Positions 55,548-64,000 of a stretch of 64,000 nt of DNA are shown here, one piece after another. The DNA is from Micromonospora echinospora. Lineage in GTDB: Bacteria > Actinomycetota > Actinomycetes > Mycobacteriales > Micromonosporaceae. Made by a program: the position numbers and the translations under genes. Position 1 is the stretch's first letter. Every line of letters starts with the position of its first letter. The stretch is taken from positions 4,417,001 to 4,481,000 of the forward strand of contig NZ_LT607413.1 of assembly GCF_900091495.1 (NCBI RefSeq), in the 5' to 3' direction. Under the pieces are notes generated by a model, which saw only the letters and a program-made list of their open reading frames with translations, ran no database searches and had not been told where the DNA came from.

Positions 55548-55575
55548 CGGGCGGCACCCGTTCGGGTGCCGCCCG
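55548..55575 (-). terminator. Terminator of the serine protease gene
   Basis: Hairpin CGGGCGGCACCC/GGGTGCCGCCCG with a 4-nt loop, 11 nt after the protease stop on the minus strand. Confidence 0.8.
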
Positions 55576-55586
55576 TGAACGGTGGA

Positions 55587-56522
55587 TCAGGGCAGGGACG
55601 TCCAGTACTGCATGTTGGCGAAGACCCCCTCGGTGATGCGCTTGCCTGAGTTGGGGTTGCCGCCGTAGCCGTGGTAGGCCATGACGCATTCGCCGCAGCC
55701 GGACCGGTTGTAGTGGACCGGGCCGCCGCTGTTGCCGCCGACGGTGTCGTTGCGGTAGTAGACCTTCTCGGTGGTGGAGTTGACCACGGTGGCCTGGACG
55801 CCCTCGTCCAGGTCCCCGCACCACTGCTCCAGCGGCTTGTCGCCGGGGTAGCCGCAGGCCCGGGTGGGCAGGCCGTTCAGGCTGGCCGCCTGCCACCAGT
55901 ACCCGAACCAGCCGACGGTGTCACCGAGCCGGCAGTTGAGCTTGACAGTGCCGTAGTCGAACTCGTGGTTGGCGTTGGTGGTCCAGCCGACCACCGAGTG
56001 CAGGCTCTTGGCGGTGCAGGAGCCGTACGGCGCGCCACCGGAGCCGTTGTACCCGGGGTAGACCACCACGTTGGTCGACCAGGATCCGCCGGATCCGCCG
56101 CTGTGCAGGCAGTGGCCCGCGGTGCCGACCACGTCCGGTCCGTAGAACCAGCCGGTGCAGCGACCGCCCGAGAAGGTGATCAGCGCGACCGCCCGGTAGG
56201 GGAAGCCGGTGGTCGGGTTGATCCGGTACCGCTGGTCGGCGCCGATGATCGAGTTGGTGCCGGGTGCGCCCTCGTCGACCGCGCGGTCCCGGGACCGGGT
56301 CGGGGTGCCGGTGCCGGCGAAGCTCGGCGAACTGGTGGTCTTGGCCGCGACGCCGGGGCCGGGGGCGGGGACGTTGACGCTGGCGGTGGGGGTGTCCGGG
56401 CTGACCCGGCTGGTGGCGGGCTCGGCGGAGGCGGGGACGCCGCCGGCGGCGAGCAGGGCCGCCGCCGTGGCGGTCGCCACGGCGAGCAGACGGACCCGAC
56501 GACGGACTGACAATCGCGTCAT
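55587..56522 (-). CDS. Secreted trypsin-like serine protease (glutamyl endopeptidase-like)
   Basis: A 311-residue secreted serine protease. A signal peptide (LLAVATATAAALLAAGGVPASA) is followed by a propeptide of about 60 residues and the protease domain (about 95-311). The catalytic triad is visible: His in VVGTAGHCLHS, Asp in NHEFDYGTVKLNC and Ser in VGGNSGGPVHYN. The layout and the SIIGADQRYRINPTTGFPYRAVALI start resemble V8/glutamyl-endopeptidase-like proteases of actinobacteria. Six or more Cys could pair (GRCTGW/GHC, GSCTAK/LNC, RACGYP/QWC). A -10-like TAGGGT lies about 40 nt before the ATG. Confidence 0.9.
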   Translation of the reverse strand: MTRLSVRRRVRLLAVATATAAALLAAGGVPASAEPATSRVSPDTPTASVNVPAPGPGVAAKTTSSPSFAGTGTPTRSRDRAVDEGAPGTNSIIGADQRYRINPTTGFPYRAVALITFSGGRCTGWFYGPDVVGTAGHCLHSGGSGGSWSTNVVVYPGYNGSGGAPYGSCTAKSLHSVVGWTTNANHEFDYGTVKLNCRLGDTVGWFGYWWQAASLNGLPTRACGYPGDKPLEQWCGDLDEGVQATVVNSTTEKVYYRNDTVGGNSGGPVHYNRSGCGECVMAYHGYGGNPNSGKRITEGVFANMQYWTSLP

Positions 56523-57066
56523 GACTCTCCCTCACAGGGCGGGGATACGGGCAGGCCTCACCCTAGCGAAACGAATTCCCAATGGGCATGTCTCGATTTG
56601 TTATTTCGGTTATCCGCACAGGTCTGGTTCCGGTCGCAAAGTCGTGGTATCGCTCGCGCACATAATCGCGGAAATGGAGATGGGGTGACATGCGGGGGGT
56701 TGCCCGGGTGGGTTCAGGGTCGGGAGGCAAGTCCGGAAAATGGTCCGGCGGGGGGTAGGGGCGTTTATCATCCGCGCCATTCCCACGAATGGGGTGCCGA
56801 AATGGGCTCCGTCGGATTCCATAAAATGTTACATCGGATTGACCGGTGGTGCCCGACCCGTCATGGCGGAACCACCCATACGTGCTGGCCGGCTCGACGG
56901 ACGACGCCGGCCACCCGGGTCGGTCGGGAGGGCGGTCTGGTTGCAGGGGTCCCCTCCTACCGCATTGTGACGAGGAGGGGACCCCTGCACACACCCGGCA
57001 CGGCGGCCCGTGGCGCGCCGGGCGGGCCGGGGAACGGGGTCGGGGGTCGACGGGCCGGACGCGGGA
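56523..57066. other. Intergenic region upstream of rapZ with palindromic element
   Basis: This stretch of about 540 bp is somewhat richer in A+T at its left part. No gene is supported: open frames lack ribosome sites and family similarity. It contains the protease promoter at its left end and palindromic element B copy 2 at 56942-56989. Confidence 0.6.
56942..56989. repeat. Dispersed palindromic element, family B, copy 2
   Basis: Perfect 17-bp inverted repeat (56942-56958 with 56973-56989), 14-nt centre, arms beginning TGCAGGGGTCCCCT. Same core as the element in the coding sequence at 29596-29641. Located about 140 bp before rapZ. Confidence 0.8.
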
Positions 57067-57072
57067 TAGAGT
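57067..57072 (+). promoter_or_regulatory. -10 hexamer upstream of rapZ
   Basis: TAGAGT (in GATAGAGT), 57 nt before the GTG of rapZ; probable promoter of the rapZ-yvcK-whiA unit. Confidence 0.5.
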
Positions 57073-57129
57073 CGCTCCCTGACGTTCGCGGTCGGTGGTG
57101 GCCGCAGGGCCACCGCCGGGGGGTAGCAG

Positions 57130-58083
57130 GTGAACGAGGCGCTGACGGGCCAGACTCCGGTGGCGGAGGGCTCCACACCGGTGGAGTCGTTCGCCGGGAC
57201 ACCGGTGGAGCCGTACACCGAGGGCGAGACGAGCCTGGTCGTGGTCACCGGGCTTTCCGGCGGCGGCCGGAGCACGGTGGCCCGGGCACTGGAGAACGTC
57301 GGCTACTACGTGGTCGACAACCTGCCGCAGGCGCTCCTGCTCGACATGGCCGAGTTGGCGTCGAAGGCCGGCGGCGCGGCCCGGCGTACCGCGATGGTGC
57401 TGGACGTGCGCTCGCGCGCCTTCTCCACCGACCTGGCCGGCGCGATCCGGGAGCTGAAGGAGCGGGGCTTCTCCCCGCGGGTGGTCTTCGTCGACGCCGA
57501 CGACGAGGTGCTCATCCGGCGGTTCGAGAGCGTCCGCCGTTCCCACCCGTTGCAGGGCGACGGCCGGCTGGCCGACGGCATCGCGGTCGAGCGCAGCCTG
57601 CTGGAGGAGGCCCGGGACCAGGCCGACGTGATCGTCGACACCAGCCACCTCAACGTCAACCAGCTCCGGCGGCGCATCGAGGAGCTCTTCGGCGAGGAGG
57701 ACGCCCGGCGGCTGCGGGTCACGGTGCTCTCCTTCGGCTTCAAGTACGGTCTCCCGCCGGACGCCGACTTCGTGCTCGACGCCCGGTTCCTGCCGAACCC
57801 GTTCTGGGTGCCGGACCTGCGCGAGCAGACCGGCCGGGACACACCGGTCAGCGAGTACGTGCTCGGTCAGGAGGGCGCCGAGGCGTTCGTGTCGGCCTAC
57901 GCCGACCTGGTCAGCGCCACCACGGCCGGGTTCGAGCGGGAGGGCAAGCGGTACCTGACCGTGGCGGTGGGCTGCACCGGGGGCAAGCACCGCAGCGTGG
58001 CGATCACCGAGGAACTGGCCGCGCGGCTGCGCCAGTCCGGTCTCGCCGCCAACGCCCAACACCGGGACCTGGGGCGCGAATGA
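57130..58083 (+). CDS. rapZ: RapZ-like nucleotide-binding protein
   Basis: A 317-residue P-loop protein of the RapZ (YvcJ) family, an RNase adaptor in E. coli and of unclear role in actinobacteria. After a 35-residue variable head the Walker A-like loop reads VTGLSGGGRSTVARALENVG, with Arg in place of the usual Lys, as is known for other actinobacterial members. YYVVDNLPQALL, the FVDADDEVLIRRFESVRRSHPL segment and the C-terminal domain with FKYGLPPDADFVLDARFLPNP and CTGGKHRSVAI are typical. GTG at 57130 is the only fitting start. The stop overlaps yvcK by 4 nt (ATGA). Confidence 0.95.
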   Translation: MNEALTGQTPVAEGSTPVESFAGTPVEPYTEGETSLVVVTGLSGGGRSTVARALENVGYYVVDNLPQALLLDMAELASKAGGAARRTAMVLDVRSRAFSTDLAGAIRELKERGFSPRVVFVDADDEVLIRRFESVRRSHPLQGDGRLADGIAVERSLLEEARDQADVIVDTSHLNVNQLRRRIEELFGEEDARRLRVTVLSFGFKYGLPPDADFVLDARFLPNPFWVPDLREQTGRDTPVSEYVLGQEGAEAFVSAYADLVSATTAGFEREGKRYLTVAVGCTGGKHRSVAITEELAARLRQSGLAANAQHRDLGRE

Positions 58084-59213
58084 CGGCGACGAAGGTGGTG
58101 GCCTTCGGCGGCGGGCACGGTCTCTCCGCGTCGCTGCGCGCGCTGCGTCGGTGCGCACCCGAACTCGACCTCGACATCACCGCCGTGGTGACCGTGGGTG
58201 ACGACGGTGGTTCCAGCGGTCGGCTGCGCGCCGCCCGGGGCGGACTGCCCCCCGGCGACCTGCGTCAGGCGCTGGTCGCCCTGGCCGGGGACCACCCGGC
58301 CACCCGGCGCAGCGCGCGGCTGTTCCAGCACCGGTTCGCCCGTACCGGCACCGACGTCACGACCCCGACCGACGTCGCGGTCGGTGTCGGCGGCCCGGCG
58401 GCCGGTGGTACGTCGGCAACCGACGGCCCGGCGGTACGGCCTCCGGCCGGCGGGTTCTCGTCCCCGCCCGCCCGATGGCCCGCCCCGGTCGGGAACGGCG
58501 ACCGGCCCGACGGCGGGTGCGCGGACGGCCTGGACGGACACGCGGTCGGCAACCTGGTGCTGTTCGGCCTGATGGAACTGCTCGGCGACCCGGTGGTCGC
58601 GTTGGAGCACGCCGGCACCATGCTCGGCGCGGTCGGCCGGGTCCTGCCGATGTCCTGCGAGCCGGTCGGCATCGAGGCACAGGTGCGGGGCGCGGACCCG
58701 ACCCGACCGGACGAGGTCCGCACCGTACGCGGACAGCACCAGGTGGCGGTCACCACCGGCCGGGTGGAGGCGCTGCGGCTCACCCCGGCGGCGCCGGTCG
58801 CCTGCCCGCAGGCGGTGGCGGCGATCCTGGACGCCGACTGGCTGATCTTCGGACCGGGAAGCTGGTACACCAGCGTCCTGCCGCACCTGCTGGTGCCCGG
58901 CCTGGCCGACGCGGTCGTCGCCAGCCCGGCCCGACGGCTGGTCACCCTGAACCTCTCCGCCGAGAAGGAGACCCTCGGGCTCTCCGCCGCCGGCCACCTC
59001 GCCGCGCTGCGCCGTTACCTCCCGGAACTCACCGCCGACTGCGTGCTCGCCGACGACCGGGTGGTGAACGATCCGGAGTCGCTGGCCCGTGCGGCAGAAT
59101 CCCTGGGAGCCCGGCTCGTGCTCGCCCCGGTCGCCGTCGCCGACGGCAGTCCCCGGCACGATCCGGCCGCCCTGGGCGCCGCCCTGGTGCCTGTCCTGGG
59201 CGCCGCTCGTTAA
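58080..59213 (+). CDS. Gluconeogenesis factor YvcK/CofD-like protein with a low-complexity insertion
   Basis: A 377-residue protein of the YvcK (CofD-like) family, linked to cell-wall and carbon-metabolism control and binding UDP-sugars in Firmicutes and mycobacteria. The start VVAFGGGHGLSASLRALRR, VTVGDDGGSSGRLR and LPPGDLRQALVAL are conserved, as are HAVGNLVLFGLMELLGD and FGPGSWYTSVLPHLLVPG. Unusual is an insertion of about 60 residues (about 88-149), rich in Gly, Pro, Ala and Thr, between LFQHRF and the HAVGN motif where the family normally has a short acidic loop. ATG overlaps the rapZ stop by 4 nt. A 26-bp tandem repeat starts over its stop codon. Confidence 0.93.
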   Translation: MTATKVVAFGGGHGLSASLRALRRCAPELDLDITAVVTVGDDGGSSGRLRAARGGLPPGDLRQALVALAGDHPATRRSARLFQHRFARTGTDVTTPTDVAVGVGGPAAGGTSATDGPAVRPPAGGFSSPPARWPAPVGNGDRPDGGCADGLDGHAVGNLVLFGLMELLGDPVVALEHAGTMLGAVGRVLPMSCEPVGIEAQVRGADPTRPDEVRTVRGQHQVAVTTGRVEALRLTPAAPVACPQAVAAILDADWLIFGPGSWYTSVLPHLLVPGLADAVVASPARRLVTLNLSAEKETLGLSAAGHLAALRRYLPELTADCVLADDRVVNDPESLARAAESLGARLVLAPVAVADGSPRHDPAALGAALVPVLGAAR

Positions 59214-59258
59214 GCACCTACGTAATCACCGGTCGTTAAGCACCTACGTAAGCACCGG
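59207..59258. repeat. 26-bp tandem repeat spanning the yvcK stop codon
   Basis: Two adjacent units (59207-59232 and 59233-59258) beginning TCGTTAAGCACCTACGTAA, with one mismatch. The TAA stop of yvcK lies in the first unit. Each unit holds the palindrome TACGTA. It occupies most of the gap before whiA. Confidence 0.88.
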
Positions 59259-59293
59259 CGAAACGCCGGAACCGGTCCGTGAGGGGACGCACA

Positions 59294-60274
59294 ATGGCGA
59301 TGACGGCTGCGGTCAAGGACGAGCTGAGTCGGGTCGACGTGCCCAAGCCCTGCTGCCGCCGGGCGGAGATGACCGCCCTGCTGCGGTTCGCCGGTGGGCT
59401 GCACATCGTCTCCGGTCGGGTGGTGGTCGAGGCGGAACTGGACACCGGGGCGGTCGCCCGTCGCCTGCGCCGCGAGATCGCCGAGGTCTACGGCTACCCG
59501 AGTGAGATCCACGTACTCGCCTCGGGTGGCCTGCGCAAGGGCAGCCACTTCATCGTCCGGGTGGTCAAGGACGGCGAGTCGCTGGCCCGGCAGACCGGGC
59601 TGCTGGACGTCCGGGGTCGCCCGGTGCGCGGGCTGCCCCCGCACGTGGTCGCCGCGAACGTCTGCTGCGCGGTGTCGGCGTGGCGGGGCGCGTTCATGGC
59701 GCACGGTTCGCTGACCGAGCCGGGCCGCTCCAGCGCCCTGGAGATCACCTGCCCCGGTCCGGAGTCGGCGATGGCCCTGGTCGGCGCGGCCCGCCGGGTC
59801 GGGATCACCGCCAAGAACCGTGAGGTGCGCGGGGTGGAACGGGTGGTGGTCAAGGACGGCGACGCGATCGCCGCGCTGCTCACCCGGGTCGGTGCCCACT
59901 CCAGTGTGCTCGCCTGGGAGGAACGCCGGGTGCGGCGCGAGGTCCGGGCCACGGCCAACCGGCTGGCGAACTTCGACGACGCCAACCTGCGCCGTTCGGC
60001 GCGGGCGGCGGTCGCCGCCGCCGCCCGGGTGACCCGGGCGCTGGAGATCCTCGCCGACGACGCTCCCGAGCACCTCACCTCCGCCGGCCGGTTGCGCCTG
60101 GAGCACCGGCAGGCCTCCCTGGAGGAGCTCGGCGCGCTGGCCGACCCGCCGCTGACGAAGGACGCCATCGCCGGTCGGATCCGCCGGCTGCTCGCGCTCG
60201 CCGACAAACGCGCCCGCGACCTCGGCATCCCCGATACCGAAGCGGCAGTCACGCCCGACATGCTCGTGGTCTGA
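59294..60274 (+). CDS. whiA: Sporulation/cell-division regulator WhiA
   Basis: A 326-residue DNA-binding regulator related to LAGLIDADG homing endonucleases. The N-terminal part contains [22 protein letters not shown] and [11 protein letters not shown]; the central degenerate LAGLIDADG region includes [21 protein letters not shown]; the C-terminal helix-turn-helix has [25 protein letters not shown]. In Streptomyces WhiA works with WhiB to start sporulation septation; in other bacteria it affects division and chromosome segregation. ATG at 59294 with GAGGGG 7 nt upstream is chosen over an ATG 15 nt earlier. It sits 80 nt after yvcK, as in most actinobacteria. Confidence 0.97.
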   Translation: MAMTAAVKDELSRVDVPKPCCRRAEMTALLRFAGGLHIVSGRVVVEAELDTGAVARRLRREIAEVYGYPSEIHVLASGGLRKGSHFIVRVVKDGESLARQTGLLDVRGRPVRGLPPHVVAANVCCAVSAWRGAFMAHGSLTEPGRSSALEITCPGPESAMALVGAARRVGITAKNREVRGVERVVVKDGDAIAALLTRVGAHSSVLAWEERRVRREVRATANRLANFDDANLRRSARAAVAAAARVTRALEILADDAPEHLTSAGRLRLEHRQASLEELGALADPPLTKDAIAGRIRRLLALADKRARDLGIPDTEAAVTPDMLVV

Positions 60275-60341
60275 TAGGACGGTGGGCCGGTGGCGGCGTC
60301 CGGGTTCACGCCCCGGCGCAGCGGGCCGTCGCGTGCTCGGA

Positions 60342-62736
<2,395 letters not shown>

Positions 62737-62737
<1 letters not shown>

Positions 62738-63528
62738 TGGCGGCGGTCACCCGCCGGCCCCTGATGGCCGGCAACTGGAAGATGAACCTGAACCACTTCG
62801 AGGCCAACCTCCTGCTCCAGAAGCTGGCGGCCAGCCTCACCGAGAAGCAGCTCACCGACGTCGAGTGCGTCGTGCTGCCGCCCTTCACCGACCTGCGGAC
62901 GGTGCAGACCGCGGTCGACGGCGACAAGCTGCTCATCGGCTACGGCGCCCAGGACCTCTCCGCGCACCAGTCGGGGGCGTACACCGGGGAGATCTCCGGG
63001 GCGATGCTGGCGAAGCTCGGCTGCTCGTACGTGGTGGTCGGGCACTCGGAGCGGCGCGCGTACCACCACGAGGACGACGCGCTGGTCAACGCCAAGGTAA
63101 CCGCGGCGCTCGGCAGCGGGATCACCCCGATCCTCTGCGTGGGCGAGGGGTTGGACGTGCGGGACGAGCAGCGGCACGTCGCGCACTGCCAGGACCAGCT
63201 CACCGCCGGCCTGAAGGGGCTCAGCGCCGAGCAGGTCACCAAGGTCGTCATCGCGTACGAGCCGGTCTGGGCGATCGGCACCGGCAAGACCGCGACGCCG
63301 GAGGACGCCCAGGAGGTGTGCGGCGCGGTGCGGGAGCGCCTCGCCGAGCTGTACGACCAGGCGACCGCGGACCAGGTCCGGGTCCTCTACGGCGGGTCGG
63401 TCAAGGCGTCGAACGTCGCCGCGATCATGGCCAAGCCGGACGTGGACGGCGCGCTCGTCGGCGGCGCCAGCCTCGACGCCGAGGAATTCGCGCAGATCTG
63501 CCGCTTCCCGGAGCACATCACCCGCTGA
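62737..63528 (+). CDS. tpiA: Triosephosphate isomerase
   Basis: A 263-residue TIM-barrel isomerase interconverting dihydroxyacetone phosphate and glyceraldehyde 3-phosphate. Catalytic residues are Lys in [10 protein letters not shown], His in [12 protein letters not shown] and Glu in [16 protein letters not shown]; the phosphate loop reads [16 protein letters not shown] at 62737 overlaps the last base of the pgk stop. It completes the glycolytic triad. Confidence 0.98.
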
Positions 63529-63623
63529 TCGCTCGCTATCCTTGACTCCGCCCGTCCGTCGGTCGGTGCCGCACGCCCGACACGCGCGGGGCGAGGATCG
63601 CAATGAGAGGACTGACCCCAGCC

Positions 63624-63878
63624 ATGCCGACTTGGTTCGCATACACGTTGATCGGGTTGCTGACGATCACGAGCATCCTGCTCACCATGCTGATCCTGCT
63701 GCACCGGGGCAAGGGCGGCGGGTTGTCGAGCATGTTCGGCGGTGGGGTCAGCTCCAGCCTCGCCGGCTCGTCCGTGGCCGAGAAGAACCTCGACCGCTAC
63801 ACCGTCCTGGTGAGCATCGTCTGGTTCGCCTGCATCATCGGCCTCGGACTCTGGCTCAAGCTGGCGGTTCCCGCCTGA
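63624..63878 (+). CDS. secG: Preprotein translocase subunit SecG
   Basis: An 84-residue membrane protein of the Sec channel. Two hydrophobic helices (WFAYTLIGLLTITSILLTML and VLVSIVWFACIIGLGLWL) flank the conserved cytoplasmic loop HRGKGGGLSSMFGGGVSSSL. The usual N-terminus MPTWFAY starts at ATG 63624; an in-frame ATG at 63603 has a better placed ribosome site (CGAGGA) and would add seven residues, so the start is uncertain. Located 95 nt after tpiA, as in other actinobacteria. Confidence 0.95.
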   Translation: MPTWFAYTLIGLLTITSILLTMLILLHRGKGGGLSSMFGGGVSSSLAGSSVAEKNLDRYTVLVSIVWFACIIGLGLWLKLAVPA

Positions 63879-63902
63879 GGCGGACGCTTCCGTCGTCACC
63901 AC

Positions 63903-63936
63903 CCGCGCGCGGCCCGTACCCACGGGCCGCGCGCGG
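63903..63936 (+). terminator. secG terminator
   Basis: Perfect 15-bp stem (63903-63917 with 63922-63936), loop ACCC, followed by TTCCGTTTCC, 24 nt after secG. It ends the gap-pgk-tpiA-secG group. The remaining 64 bases of the window hold nothing recognisable. Confidence 0.88.
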
Positions 63937-64000
63937 TTCCGTTTCCGCCCCCGACGCTGCTCCCGTCCGCTGTTCCCGCCGCCTCGTCCGTCCCGGCCGC

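Noticed and set aside
57130..58083. RapZ P-loop with Arg instead of Lys as a sign of inactivation
   Set aside because: The same Arg is known in other actinobacterial RapZ proteins, so it is a lineage feature.

Overview
The window is a stretch of high-GC actinobacterial chromosome, most likely from Micromonosporaceae (Micromonospora-like). This rests on the very high GC content, third-position G/C bias, many GTG starts, the order polA-rpsA-coaE-uvrB-...-uvrA-...-uvrC-...-rapZ-yvcK-whiA-gap-pgk-tpiA-secG, a CoaE-GrpB fusion, WhiA and a mycothiol-type enzyme. No rRNA, tRNA, CRISPR array, phage or transposase gene was seen. The genus is inference; a 16S or whole-genome comparison would settle it.

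Layout. 1-4.8 kb: end of a branched-chain amino acid ABC operon (livM partial, livG, livF) running straight into a polar amino acid ABC operon (binding lipoprotein, permease, ATPase) closed by a strong terminator. 4.9-7.6 kb: polA. 7.6-10.2 kb: a small accessory patch on the minus strand (DUF3140, DUF2945, Uma2-type nuclease, methyltransferase) rich in direct and inverted repeats. 10.3-18.7 kb: rpsA, coaE-grpB, a membrane-anchored protein with a duplicated domain, uvrB, and an XRE/DUF5753 regulator. 18.7-26.1 kb: SDR, ABM monooxygenase, terC with a probable manganese riboswitch, a cytoplasmic murein-peptide recycling pair (NlpC/P60 + dipeptide epimerase), tyrosine phosphatase, YhhN protein and a signal-less class A beta-lactamase-like protein. 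26.1-38.5 kb: typA, a DedA/pseudo-PAP2 fusion, a lytic transglycosylase lipoprotein, PhoX, MMPL transporter with divergent MarR-CocE, cold-shock protein, methyltransferase, DedA. 38.8-45.4 kb: a mycothiol-type isomerase/MBL hydrolase pair, rsgA, uvrA, Rieske lipoprotein. 45.4-49.8 kb: secreted penicillin-acylase-family enzyme with discoidin domain and a secreted EEP phosphodiesterase. 49.9-51.8 kb: uvrC. 51.8-57 kb: an accessory insert (secreted small protein in lower-GC DNA, recQ, lipoprotein, serine protease) that separates uvrC from its usual neighbours. 57.1-63.9 kb: rapZ-yvcK-whiA and the gap-pgk-tpiA-secG glycolytic/secretion group.

Themes. All three UvrABC subunits, PolA and RecQ lie here, but no LexA/SOS box was recognised. 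Many genes (polA, uvrB, uvrC, recQ and at least seven others) have a TAnnnT -10 hexamer exactly 6-7 nt before the start codon, so they are probably transcribed as leaderless mRNAs. Two families of palindromic dispersed repeats occur (two copies each), one copy lying inside a coding sequence. Four places carry direct repeats that start at or span a stop codon. The most unusual proteins are the DedA fusion whose PAP2 half has lost all catalytic residues, the duplicated-domain membrane protein with a coding minisatellite, and a YvcK with a ~60-residue low-complexity insertion.
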